Below are positions 7,648 through 15,563 of a stretch of DNA of 51,056 bases, piece by piece. A program made the translations under genes and the position numbers. This DNA is from Pseudomonas sp. MWU13-2105 (GTDB lineage: Bacteria; Pseudomonadota; Gammaproteobacteria; Pseudomonadales; Pseudomonadaceae). The stretch spans positions 1 through 51,056 of the forward strand of contig NZ_JALLIY010000030.1 of the NCBI RefSeq assembly GCF_023242315.1, written 5' to 3'. Numbering within the stretch: position 1 is the first letter of the stretch; the number at the start of each line of letters is the position of its first letter. The notes under the pieces were generated by a model. It saw nothing but the letters and a program-made list of their open reading frames with translations, was not told where the DNA came from and ran no database searches.

Positions 7648-9252
7648 ATGCTGGCGTATCACCAAAAAAACTTTCTTATCGTCGACGATTTCTCCGATTT
7701 CCGTAGTTCAGTCCGGTCCATGCTGCGGGAGTTGGGGGTCAAGGAAGTGGACACCGCCGACACCGGGGAGCAGGCGCTGCGTATGTGCGCACAGAAACGT
7801 TACGATTTCGTGCTGCATGACTACCATCTGGGTGATGGCAAGAAGAACGGCCAGCAGGTACTTGAAGACCTGATGACCGACAAGCTGATCAGCCATGAAA
7901 GCGTGTTTGTCATGGTCACCGCCGAAAGCAGCCAGGCCATGGTGCTATCGGCTCTCGAGCACGAGCCCGATGCCTACCTGACCAAGCCGTTCAACCGCGC
8001 CAGCCTGGCCCAGCGCCTGGAAAAGCTGGTGCAGCGCAAGAACCTGCTCAAGCCGATCATGCAGGCGCTGGACCGCGACAAGCCGGCCGAAGTGCTGGCC
8101 GCCTGTACCCGCCTGACCCAGCAGGACAGTCGTTTCGCCCCGTTGTGCCTGCGCTACCGCGCCGACGCGATGTGGAACCTGAATCAATTCGAACCCCTGG
8201 AACGCTTTCTCACCGGCATCCTCGCCGACCGCCCGCTGCCCTGGGCTTATGCGCGCATGGGGCAATTGCTGTTCAAGCGCAACCAGGTGGCCCAGGCCAA
8301 GGCGCTCTATGAGACCGCGCTCAAGGCCTTTCCGATGATGCCGGCGCTCTATGATGGCCTGGCCGAGGTGCTGGTGCAGGAAGGCGATACCCGGCGCGCG
8401 CAGAGCGTGCTGGAAGAGGCTGTACGTCTGTCGCCCCTGGCGGTACGCCGGCAGTCGTTGCTGGGCAAGCTGGCGCTGGCCAACGAAGACTTTGAAAGTG
8501 CCTCCCGGGCCTACCGCCAGGCCGTGTCCCAGGGCGAGCAATCGCGCTTCAAGGATCCGGAAAGCAATCTGGGCCTGGCCCATGCGCTGATCAGCAAGGG
8601 CAGCGAGCGCGGACTGGATACCCGCACCCGGCTGGAGATCAACCAGACCCTGAGCGCGGTGGCCAAGGAAAACGCCAACGACCAGGGCTTGCAGGTGCGT
8701 GCGCGCTTGATGAAGGCCACCAGCCTGCTGCTCAACGATGCCGAAACCGCCGACAAACTCACCGAGCAGGCCATGTCGCGCCTGGACGGCATGGAGAACT
8801 TCATGAGCGCCGAGGCCGCGCTGCTGGTGGCCAAGCAACTGCAGCAACTGGGCCAGGCCGACGCCGGGGCATCGATGCTCAAGAGCTGCGTGGAGATCTA
8901 CGGCGACGATCCGACGGTGATGAAGGGCATCGCCAAGCTGACCGATGACCCGGAGATCCTCGGCAGCGGCAAGGCGGCCATCGATCTCAACGTACAGGGT
9001 GTGCGCAGCTACAAGGGCGGCAATCTGGACGAAGCCGTGGGCCTGTTCCGCCGCGCCCTGGCGCTGCAACCGAAGAACATCAGCATTGCCTTGAACGCGG
9101 CCCAGGCCTTGCTCGTCATTGCCCAGAAGAGCGGCGATGCGGCGGTACTCGAAGAGTGCCGCGGCTGTCTGAAAATGGTCGGCAAGATGCCGGACAGCGA
9201 TCCCCGTTATGAGAGGTATCAGAAATTGCGCACCCGGGCGTTTGGCGAATGA
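7648..9252 (+). CDS. response regulator receiver protein with TPR-like repeats
   Basis: Soluble protein of 534 aa. Residues about 8-130 are a CheY-like receiver: acidic pair D13-D14, phosphoacceptor D58 in VLHDYHLGD, then VMVTAES and the lysine in YLTKPFN. The rest is helical with repeated TPR-like units (for example FEPLERFLTGILADRPLPWAYARMGQLLFKRNQVAQAKALYETALK and EAVGLFRRALALQPKNISIALNAAQALL). The ATG at 7648 is chosen over 7633 because AGGAA lies five bases before it. There is no DNA-binding or enzymatic output domain, so it probably acts by protein contact. It overlaps the downstream kinase by 4 bp. I recognise the architecture but not a named function. Confidence 0.9.
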   Translation: MLAYHQKNFLIVDDFSDFRSSVRSMLRELGVKEVDTADTGEQALRMCAQKRYDFVLHDYHLGDGKKNGQQVLEDLMTDKLISHESVFVMVTAESSQAMVLSALEHEPDAYLTKPFNRASLAQRLEKLVQRKNLLKPIMQALDRDKPAEVLAACTRLTQQDSRFAPLCLRYRADAMWNLNQFEPLERFLTGILADRPLPWAYARMGQLLFKRNQVAQAKALYETALKAFPMMPALYDGLAEVLVQEGDTRRAQSVLEEAVRLSPLAVRRQSLLGKLALANEDFESASRAYRQAVSQGEQSRFKDPESNLGLAHALISKGSERGLDTRTRLEINQTLSAVAKENANDQGLQVRARLMKATSLLLNDAETADKLTEQAMSRLDGMENFMSAEAALLVAKQLQQLGQADAGASMLKSCVEIYGDDPTVMKGIAKLTDDPEILGSGKAAIDLNVQGVRSYKGGNLDEAVGLFRRALALQPKNISIALNAAQALLVIAQKSGDAAVLEECRGCLKMVGKMPDSDPRYERYQKLRTRAFGE

Positions 9253-9941
9253 GTGACAGTCACGAGGGGTTGGATTTTTCCACGGTGATCGCCTCCACCG
9301 TGCATGACATGAAGAACTCCCTGGCGATGCTGACACAGGCCCATGGCCAGTGGCTGGCGCGCTTGCCCGACGTGCAGCGTGATACCCCCGAACACAGTGT
9401 CATCGAGTATGAGTTCGCGCATCTCAATACCATGCTGGTGCAACTGCTCGGGCTGTACAAACTGGGGGTCAACCAGTTGCCGCTGCGTCCGGATTATCAT
9501 GAGATGGACGACTTTATCGGCGCGCAACTGGCCGGGCGCCAGGAGTTGCTGAGCAGCCGCGGGATCGTCGCCAGTTGCGAAGTGGACGACTTCAGCCCGC
9601 TGGGTTTCTTCGACCGGGAACTGATCAGTTCGGTGGTCGGCAATATCATTACCAATGCCATCGGCTACGCCTGTCATGCACTGCTGGTCAGTGTCCGCGA
9701 AGAGGGCGAGCAGTTGGTGCTGAGCATCAATGACGACGGTCCCGGCTATCCGGAACAGATGGTCGAGCGCCAGGCCGATTATGTCCAGGGTATCAACCCG
9801 GCCACCGGCAGTACCGGCCTGGGGCTGTATTTCGCCGCGCGGATTGCCGGGCTGCACGAGCGCAACGGCGTGCGCGGGCGGATCGAGATCGCCAATGGCG
9901 GGACCTTGGGCGGAGCATTGTTCAGGCTTTACCTGCCTTGA
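9249..9941 (+). CDS. small soluble sensor histidine kinase
   Basis: Histidine kinase of 230 aa with no transmembrane segment and no separate sensor domain. The phosphoacceptor is H19 in STVHDMKNSL near the N-terminus. The ATP-binding part follows: N-box VVGNIITNAIGYA, G1 INDDGPGYP and G2 STGLGLYFA. The start codon overlaps the stop of the receiver-TPR gene (ATGA), so the two are very likely a kinase-regulator pair made together. Lacking its own sensor, it may be controlled by the partner's TPR part or another protein; that is inference. The N-terminal residue pattern HDMKNS is seen in other stand-alone soluble kinases. Confidence 0.88.
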   Translation: MSDSHEGLDFSTVIASTVHDMKNSLAMLTQAHGQWLARLPDVQRDTPEHSVIEYEFAHLNTMLVQLLGLYKLGVNQLPLRPDYHEMDDFIGAQLAGRQELLSSRGIVASCEVDDFSPLGFFDRELISSVVGNIITNAIGYACHALLVSVREEGEQLVLSINDDGPGYPEQMVERQADYVQGINPATGSTGLGLYFAARIAGLHERNGVRGRIEIANGGTLGGALFRLYLP

Positions 9942-10025
9942 TCGCGATCGCCGGGGCAAAAGCTGGGTGCACTCGCAGGCTTTTCTGTATTCCCTGCTTG
10001 AAATTTTGAACGGGTGATGCGTATT

Positions 10026-10056
10026 TTGTACAGGACGCCGTTAGCGGCCCGTACAA
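10026..10056. promoter_or_regulatory. inverted repeat before the glutamine synthetase-like gene
   Basis: TTGTAC (10026-10031) and GTACAA (10051-10056) form 6-bp inverted arms across 19 bp, ending 17 bp before the start codon. The right arm overlaps a possible -10 (TACAAT). It could be a repressor site, but the arms are short. The rest of the 9942-10072 gap shows nothing else. Confidence 0.3.
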
Positions 10057-10072
10057 TAACAAGGATTGAGTC

Positions 10073-11416
10073 ATGACGACCGATGGCCAGCGTTCACTCG
10101 CCCTGCGACTGACCGGCATTGATGAGATTGAGTGTGTCACCCCGGACCTCAATGGCGTACCCCGCGGCAAGGTAATGACCGCCGAGGGTTTTCTCGAAGG
10201 ACGACGCCTGCAGATGGCCCGTGGGGTGTTGCTGCAGTGCATCATGGGCGGTTATCCGCCGGCGCGTTTCTATGGCAGTGACGACGGCGACCTGGCGCTC
10301 AACGCCGATCCCCAACAGATTCACCGCCTGCCCTGGAGCCGGCAACCGCGTGCCCTGGCGATCTGCGATGCGGACGAACTGAGCGGCGAAAGCTCCAGCC
10401 TGTCGACCCGGGGCCAGCTCAAGGCGGTGATCGCGCGTTATGCGGCCCGTGGCCTGGCGCCGGTGGTCGCGACCGAACTGGAGTTTTTCGTCTTCGCCCC
10501 CAATACCGATCCGGCCCAGGCGTTCCTGCCGCCGGTGGGCCTGGACGGTCGACGCGAGGACGGCCATTCGGCGTTCAGCGTCAGTTCCAACAACGGCCTG
10601 CGGCCTTTTTTCGCCGAGGTCTACGAATGCATGGCCGCCCTGGGACTGCCCCGGGATACCTTCATGCACGAAATGGGCGTCAGCCAGTTCGAGATCAACC
10701 TGCTGCATGGCGACCCGCTGCTGTTGGCCGACCAGACCTTCCTGTTCAAGCACCTGCTCAAGGAAGTCGCCCTCAAGCACGGCCTGACCGTGGTCTGCAT
10801 GGCCAAGCCGTTGGCCCATACCCCCGGCAGTTCGATGCATATTCACCAGAGCGTGGTGCAGGCAGATGGCGGGGGCAATGTGTTCAGCGACGCCAACGGC
10901 GAGCCGACGGCGACGTTCCGGCATTTCATCGGCGGCCAGCAGGCCTGCCTGGCAGATTTCACGGCGCTGTTCGCGCCGAACGTGAATTCCTACCAGCGGC
11001 TCTGCCATCCCTTTGCTTCGCCAAACAATGCCTGCTGGTCCCATGACAACCGCTCGGCCGGTTTGCGTATTCCGGCCAGCGCGCCGGTGGCGCGACGTGT
11101 GGAAAACCGCCTGCCGGGGGCCGATGCCAATCCCTATCTGGCAATAGCCGCGAGTCTGGCGGCTGGCCTGTACGGGATCGAGCACGAGCTTGAACCGACA
11201 GCGGCGATCCAGGGTGAATTCGAAGTCCCGGATTCTTTGTCGTTGCCATGTACCTTGCATGCCGCACTCGAACGTCTGAAACGTAGTTCGTTGGCCAGGG
11301 AGCTGTTCGGCAGTGTGTTCATCGAAGGCTACATTGCCTCGAAGAGCCTGGAGCTGACCAGTTTCCTGGATGAAATCACCCCCTGGGAGCGTCGTGTTCT
11401 GGCCTCTCAGGCATAG
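10073..11416 (+). CDS. glutamine synthetase family protein (gamma-glutamylpolyamine synthetase type)
   Basis: Cytosolic ATP-dependent amide ligase of 447 aa. The beta-grasp N-domain (IEYVTPDLNG-like, here IECVTPDLNGVPRGK) covers about 15-110. The catalytic barrel has ATELEFFVF (metal glutamates), the glycine-rich GSSMHIHQS and the NRSAGLRIP/ANPYLAIAA segments. The protein is shorter than housekeeping GlnA and resembles the PuuA/PauA/SpuI group that glutamylates putrescine or other polyamines for catabolism. Pseudomonads carry many paralogues, so the exact amine cannot be named. No aldehyde dehydrogenase or amidotransferase of that pathway is adjacent; an MFS transporter follows after 72 bp. 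Confidence 0.88.
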   Translation: MTTDGQRSLALRLTGIDEIECVTPDLNGVPRGKVMTAEGFLEGRRLQMARGVLLQCIMGGYPPARFYGSDDGDLALNADPQQIHRLPWSRQPRALAICDADELSGESSSLSTRGQLKAVIARYAARGLAPVVATELEFFVFAPNTDPAQAFLPPVGLDGRREDGHSAFSVSSNNGLRPFFAEVYECMAALGLPRDTFMHEMGVSQFEINLLHGDPLLLADQTFLFKHLLKEVALKHGLTVVCMAKPLAHTPGSSMHIHQSVVQADGGGNVFSDANGEPTATFRHFIGGQQACLADFTALFAPNVNSYQRLCHPFASPNNACWSHDNRSAGLRIPASAPVARRVENRLPGADANPYLAIAASLAAGLYGIEHELEPTAAIQGEFEVPDSLSLPCTLHAALERLKRSSLARELFGSVFIEGYIASKSLELTSFLDEITPWERRVLASQA

Positions 11417-11431
11417 CTGTAGCCGTCCCGT

Positions 11432-11457
11432 TCGGGCTATCTTGTCGGATAGCCCGA
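11432..11457 (+). other. stem-loop after the glutamine synthetase-like gene
   Basis: TCGGGCTATC pairs with GATAGCCCGA around a 6-base loop, 15 bp past the stop. No T run follows, so it may be a weak terminator or an mRNA-stabilising hairpin. The MFS gene begins 31 bp later, so some read-through is possible. Confidence 0.6.
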
Positions 11458-11488
11458 TACCCTATTCAAGGAGCCGCTCGGAACGCCG

Positions 11489-12829
11489 ATGCGCCAAATC
11501 TGGAAACCCTTTCGAGCGTTGTATTTCGCCTCGCTGATGATGTTGATCGGCTCCGGTCTGCTGAGTACCTATCTGGCCTTGCGCCTGGCTGCCGAGCACG
11601 TCGACAGCCTGTGGGTGGGCGCCTTGATGGCCGCCAACTATTTTGGCCTGGTGCTCGGCGGCAAGCTCGGCCACCGGCTGATTGCCCGGGTCGGGCATAT
11701 CCGCGCCTATGCTACCTGTGCCGGTATTGTCGGCGCGGCGGTACTCGGTCACGGTTTGATCGACTGGTTGCCGGCCTGGCTGTTCCTGCGGATGATCGTG
11801 GGCCTGGGGATGATGTGCCAGTACATGGTCATCGAGAGCTGGCTCAACGAGCAGGCCGAAGCCAAGCAGCGTGGCGTGGTTTTCAGCGGCTACATGATTG
11901 CCTCCTACCTGGGGCTGATCCTCGGACAGATGATCCTGGTCCTGCACCCGGCCCTGGGCCTGGAGCTGCTGATGGCGGTGGCGATGTGCTTTGCCCTGTG
12001 TTTGGTTCCCGTGGCCATGACCCGGCGGATTCACCCGGCACCGTTGCATCCGGCGCCATTGGAGCCGCGCTTCTTCATGAAGCGGGTGCCGCAATCGCTG
12101 ACCACGGTTCTCGGTGCCGGGATCATCGTCGGCTCCTTTTATGGTCTGGCCCCCTTGTATGCGTCCCAGCAGGGGCTGTCCACCGAGCAGGTGGGCCTGT
12201 TCATGGGCTGCTGCATTTTTGCCGGCTTCCTGGTGCAGTGGCCACTGGGCTGGATCTCGGATCGCTATGACCGGGCGCTGTTGATTCGCAGCATCGCCTT
12301 CATGCTGGCGTTGGCCTCATTGCCGCTGGCGATCATGTCCCATGCGCCGCTGGAGGTATTGTTTGCCGCGGGCTTCGTGGTGTCCTTGCTGCAGTTCTGC
12401 CTGTATCCGCTGGCAGTGGCCTTTTCCAATGACCATATCGAGGGCGATCGCCGGGTCTCGCTGACGGCCATGTTGCTGATGACCTATGGCATCGGCGCAA
12501 GTATCGGGCCCCTGGTGGCCGGTGTGCTGATGAAGCTGTTCGGCAGCCAGATGCTCTACGCGTTTTTCAGCTTCTTCGCGGTGATGCTGGTGTGGCGGAT
12601 TCGGCCGGCGGCGGTGACCAACCGGCATCAGGTCGAGGATGCGCCGCTGCAACACGTGGTCATGCCGGAAGCCATGTCGCCTTTGGGGGCTGCGCTTGAC
12701 CCGCGGGTCGACGAGCAGATCGTGCTGGACCAGATGTGCGACAGCGTCGTGCCCACGCCGCCCGAGGCCGAGGTGGCAGCCGAGGTGGACGAGTCGGACC
12801 CGGAGCCGGCGCACAAGTCGAGCAACTGA
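11489..12829 (+). CDS. MFS transporter with acidic C-terminal tail
   Basis: Inner-membrane major facilitator protein of 446 aa with about 12 hydrophobic segments over residues 8-375. The loop motif GGKLGHRLIARVGHIRAY fits motif A between helices 2 and 3, and GWISDRYDRALLIR is its echo in the second half. After the last helix comes a soluble tail of about 65 residues rich in Glu, Asp and Pro. The substrate is unknown; the neighbouring amide ligase hints at an amine or amino acid, but the link is only proximity. A bidirectional terminator closes the gene. Confidence 0.88.
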   Translation: MRQIWKPFRALYFASLMMLIGSGLLSTYLALRLAAEHVDSLWVGALMAANYFGLVLGGKLGHRLIARVGHIRAYATCAGIVGAAVLGHGLIDWLPAWLFLRMIVGLGMMCQYMVIESWLNEQAEAKQRGVVFSGYMIASYLGLILGQMILVLHPALGLELLMAVAMCFALCLVPVAMTRRIHPAPLHPAPLEPRFFMKRVPQSLTTVLGAGIIVGSFYGLAPLYASQQGLSTEQVGLFMGCCIFAGFLVQWPLGWISDRYDRALLIRSIAFMLALASLPLAIMSHAPLEVLFAAGFVVSLLQFCLYPLAVAFSNDHIEGDRRVSLTAMLLMTYGIGASIGPLVAGVLMKLFGSQMLYAFFSFFAVMLVWRIRPAAVTNRHQVEDAPLQHVVMPEAMSPLGAALDPRVDEQIVLDQMCDSVVPTPPEAEVAAEVDESDPEPAHKSSN

Positions 12830-12841
12830 GACGTTAGGAAT

Positions 12842-12880
12842 AAAAAAACGGGCCACCTGATAAGGGTGGCCCGTTTTTTT
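12842..12880. terminator. bidirectional terminator between the MFS gene and flgZ
   Basis: A perfect 16-bp stem (seven A, CGGGCCACC / GGTGGCCCG, seven T) with a 7-base loop is flanked to act in both directions. It serves the MFS gene on plus and the flgMNZ transcript on minus. Confidence 0.93.
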
Positions 12881-12895
12881 ATGGCGATGGCTTGA

Positions 12896-13639
12896 TCAGA
12901 AATCGTCGTCTTTATCGAAGCGTCGCGCTTCACGTTGCAGTTGGTAGACAAAACGCTCGACCTGGCGTTGGACCAGGCCGCTCATGTTGTGGAAGCGCAC
13001 GCCGGCAAAGGTGGTGTTGATCCGTTCCTCGAAGTGCAGGTGACGCAGTTCCACGGGGGCGGTCATGGGGCCGAAGGGCAGGGCGGCAATGAAGCGCTCG
13101 TAGACCTGGCCCAGTTGCAGGCGGTCGGAAATATCGCCGTCGAAACGCAGTTTGCAACCGGTGGCGGAAATGTCCAGCAGCTTGCCGGTCAACGGCGCCT
13201 TGAGCTTCTCGCCGCCCAACTCGACATTGACCAGCGCGGCCAGCTTCAAGGCCGCGCGGAAGGCATTGCGGCGTTGGTGGTAGACCACTTCAACAGGCAT
13301 CGAGCCGCGGTAGCAACCGTTGGTCTCGTCGATGGTCATGGGCTGCGGCTGTTCCCAGGCGATTCGCACGCCTTCATGGAAGCCTTCGACGCGGAAGGGC
13401 TCGCCGGCGGACAGGAAGCGCTCGCCATCGCGAGGCATCATTTCGTCCAGGGCCAGGGTGCCGGCTTCGCGGTTGACATCGATCACAAAGCTCTGGAAAC
13501 GCTGGCTGCGCTCGTGAAAGGTGATGATCAGCGGGTCGTGACTTTCCTGCAGCATCCGCAGGTTGGCGGAAATTTCCAGGGGCGTGCTAAGCACCTTGGG
13601 TGGCTGCGGAGCATCTTCCGCGCTTGAGGCATTGGACAC
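12896..13639 (-). CDS. flgZ: flagellar brake protein FlgZ (YcgR type, PilZ domain)
   Basis: Cytoplasmic cyclic-di-GMP receptor of 247 aa. An N-terminal YcgR domain (about 18-125) precedes a C-terminal PilZ domain with the ligand motif RRNAFR (RxxxR) and DISATGCKLRF (D/NxSxxG). When bound to c-di-GMP, FlgZ acts on the flagellar motor to slow swimming. It is the last gene of flgM-flgN-flgZ on the minus strand, the usual order in fluorescent pseudomonads, 95 bp after flgN. Expression is expected to follow the sigma-28 promoter before flgM. Confidence 0.95.
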   Translation of the reverse strand: MSNASSAEDAPQPPKVLSTPLEISANLRMLQESHDPLIITFHERSQRFQSFVIDVNREAGTLALDEMMPRDGERFLSAGEPFRVEGFHEGVRIAWEQPQPMTIDETNGCYRGSMPVEVVYHQRRNAFRAALKLAALVNVELGGEKLKAPLTGKLLDISATGCKLRFDGDISDRLQLGQVYERFIAALPFGPMTAPVELRHLHFEERINTTFAGVRFHNMSGLVQRQVERFVYQLQREARRFDKDDDF

Positions 13640-13734
13640 GGTTCATCAATCTCCAGACAAAATACGACTGCACGCAAAAGCTAGCATTTTGCCAGCATGT
13701 TGCGCGCCTTGATAGAGCACGCGCAAGGCCCGGC

Positions 13735-14202
13735 TCAAGCCTGACTGAGCGGGCGCGGTTTCATGGACATTGCCGTTGAACCGCGTGCGTCATAGAGGGC
13801 GGGGGTTTCGCCGCCGGTCAGGATCTTCAACTGGTTTGCGGTTGTCGCTTGCTGAACCTGGATATTGCGACCATTGAGCTCGTTGGCGGCTTGGCAATCG
13901 GCCAGCAATTGGGTCAGTACATCGCTCTGACTCAACAATTGTTCGCCAATGCTGGACTGCGCGGCGAGTTGTTCCAGTCCGGTACGGTTGCTGGGCAAAT
14001 TGAGGCCGGTGAGCAACTGGCTGCGTTTGCGGCCATGCTGTTCCAGCAGAACGATCAGCGCTTGCTTGCGGGCCAGGATTTCTTCCAGCTCGAACATGTT
14101 GCGACCATGGAGCGCCAGGGATTCGGCGCGCAGCAACTCAAGCAGGTCTTGAGCTGGGGCAAAATCGTCGGTGATCAGTTGCAGCAGAGTGTTGTCGTGC
14201 AT
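13735..14202 (-). CDS. flgN: flagellar chaperone FlgN
   Basis: Cytosolic export chaperone of 155 aa for the hook-filament junction proteins FlgK and FlgL. It is almost wholly alpha-helical, with the typical FlgN core FELEEILARKQALIVLLEQHGRKRSQLL. The gene sits 48 bp after flgM on minus, its normal partner, and before flgZ. Its substrates flgK and flgL are not in this window. Confidence 0.93.
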   Translation of the reverse strand: MHDNTLLQLITDDFAPAQDLLELLRAESLALHGRNMFELEEILARKQALIVLLEQHGRKRSQLLTGLNLPSNRTGLEQLAAQSSIGEQLLSQSDVLTQLLADCQAANELNGRNIQVQQATTANQLKILTGGETPALYDARGSTAMSMKPRPLSQA

Positions 14203-14250
14203 GGCTGGCCTTGGTTTTTAAGCGTCCAAAAGCCTGACGCAGGCCGAAGC

Positions 14251-14571
14251 CTAGCGCTGGGCTTCGAAGTTGAGCAGTTTGCTGGCTACGCGGTTGCTGT
14301 CGACTTTGTAGCTGCCATCGGCAACCGCCTGCTTCAACTCGGCCACGCGGGCACTGTTGACGACAGGTTGGTCGCGCAGCTTGTCAGTGACTTGTTGCAA
14401 CTGCTGAGCCTCATTACTGAGGTGTACCGATTCCCCGCTCTGGCTGACCGAGGCGGCCGGAGTGCTCACGGGCGCGGACTTGCCGGAGCCGTCGGCTTCC
14501 TTGCCGGCACTGGTGCGCGTACTGCCTGTCAGTGACGGGGCGTTATTCAAACGACTGAAATCGATGACCAT
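14251..14571 (-). CDS. flgM: anti-sigma-28 factor FlgM
   Basis: Small protein of 106 aa that holds FliA (sigma-28) inactive until it is exported through the finished hook. The N-terminus is MVIDFSRLNNAPS, the middle is low-complexity (Ser, Ala, Gly) as expected of an unfolded export tail, and the C-terminal FliA-binding helices end VDSNRVASKLLNFEAQR. The ATG at 14571 is chosen because the family begins MVIDFxRL; in-frame upstream codons read through the promoter. It is first in flgM-flgN-flgZ and has a strong sigma-28 promoter. Confidence 0.95.
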   Translation of the reverse strand: MVIDFSRLNNAPSLTGSTRTSAGKEADGSGKSAPVSTPAASVSQSGESVHLSNEAQQLQQVTDKLRDQPVVNSARVAELKQAVADGSYKVDSNRVASKLLNFEAQR

Positions 14572-14609
14572 GATGAAAAAAACCTCTGGGTATTTGGACG
14601 CTTGCCTTG

Positions 14610-14636
14610 TTTTCGGCCATACCCGGGAAAACTTTA
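14610..14636 (-). promoter_or_regulatory. sigma-28 (FliA) promoter of flgMNZ
   Basis: On the minus strand TAAAGTTT (14636-14629), 11 bp, then GCCGAAAA (14617-14610) matches the consensus TAAAGTTT-N11-GCCGATAA at 15 of 16 positions with exact spacing. The -10 ends 38 bp before the flgM start. It gives flgM feedback control by its own sigma factor. Confidence 0.9.
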
Positions 14637-14721
14637 GGCTCATATGAGAATGAGTCTGCACGTGCCGACGGTGTCCCTGCCTGGACACAGTTTAGGAAAA
14701 GCTGCTGCTCAGCGCCAGTCT

Positions 14722-15483
14722 CTACAAGGCAACTTCCACTTGTCCCGGCGCGGTCACCCGTGCCTTGATCACCCGCTGCGAGTTCAGGTTCTTGATCCGG
14801 ATCTGTTCGTTCAGGCCGCCGTTGGACAGGGCCTCGCCCGGCATCTTGACCACCAGGCCACCGCTGGTCGCACTGATGACCACCTGATCGCCCTTGCGGA
14901 CCACCTCGGCCTGCTCCAGATGAACCAGGGTGATGACCTGATCCATGACCATTGGTCGGACAAGTTTCTGCCCGATGGCTTCGTCCGTGGTCGTCAGGAA
15001 ACCCTGGTTGATCAGGCTGATGTCGCGTTCGCGCAGGGCGACATCGCCGGGTTCGATGATTCCGGCGCGTTTCAGCGGGCGCGTGGTGACCACCACATTG
15101 CGGAATAGCTTGACCTGGGCCGGTACGAACACGGTCCAAGGCGAGCTACCTTCGCAGCGGACCTTGACCGTAACCCGACCAATGGGTGTGGCGGGGCTTT
15201 CCAGGGTGGCTGTCAATTCCTTGTCGCAAGCGGCCATGCGCAGACGCGGATCGAGCTGGTTGACCTGGATTTCGTAGCGTCCTTCGGTTTGACTGGTGGC
15301 CAGATAGTCTTCTACCGTGAACTCAAGAAAGCCTTGGGTCACGCCGATAAGCTGGTCAGGCAGGGTCGCTGAGTCTGCAAGGGCAGGGCCGCCGGGGTTC
15401 AGACTGCATAAAACCGCCAAGACCCAGAGCAATCTGCGGTACTGTGATGTCAGGCGTCGAAAAAATGTCGTTTGTGCTTTCAT
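14722..15483 (-). CDS. flgA: flagellar P-ring assembly chaperone FlgA
   Basis: Periplasmic protein of 253 aa needed to assemble the FlgI P-ring. An N-terminal hydrophobic segment (about 17-30) ending ALADS is a signal peptide. The C-terminal half is the SAF-type domain (RPLKRAGIIEPGDVALRERDISL ... GLVVKMPGEALSNGGLNEQIRIKNLNSQRVIKARV). The annotated ATG has no ribosome site, and a sigma-54 promoter lies immediately upstream, so the message would be almost leaderless or the true start is a little downstream. It is divergent from cheV. Confidence 0.93.
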   Translation of the reverse strand: MKAQTTFFRRLTSQYRRLLWVLAVLCSLNPGGPALADSATLPDQLIGVTQGFLEFTVEDYLATSQTEGRYEIQVNQLDPRLRMAACDKELTATLESPATPIGRVTVKVRCEGSSPWTVFVPAQVKLFRNVVVTTRPLKRAGIIEPGDVALRERDISLINQGFLTTTDEAIGQKLVRPMVMDQVITLVHLEQAEVVRKGDQVVISATSGGLVVKMPGEALSNGGLNEQIRIKNLNSQRVIKARVTAPGQVEVAL

Positions 15484-15490
15484 AACAGTA

Positions 15491-15525
15491 TAAAAAGCAA
15501 GGCTCGTGCCGTTTAGTGCCGAATG
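15491..15525 (+). promoter_or_regulatory. possible sigma-28 promoter region for cheVR
   Basis: TAAAAAG (15491-15497) with GCCGTTTA (15508-15515) or GCCGAATG (15518-15525) resembles FliA elements, but in neither case is the spacing ideal. I recall cheVR being FliA-dependent in P. aeruginosa, which is why the site is listed. Confidence 0.25.
15497..15511 (-). promoter_or_regulatory. sigma-54 promoter of flgA
   Basis: Minus-strand CGGCACGAGCCTTGC differs from the -24/-12 consensus TGGCACG-N4-TTGC only at the first base. Transcription would start around 15485, only about two bases before the annotated flgA ATG. FleQ/RpoN control of flgA is established in P. aeruginosa as I recall. Confidence 0.75.
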
Positions 15526-15563
15526 GGCGTCGGATCATGAAGCTTGTGTGAGAGGTGGCTGGC

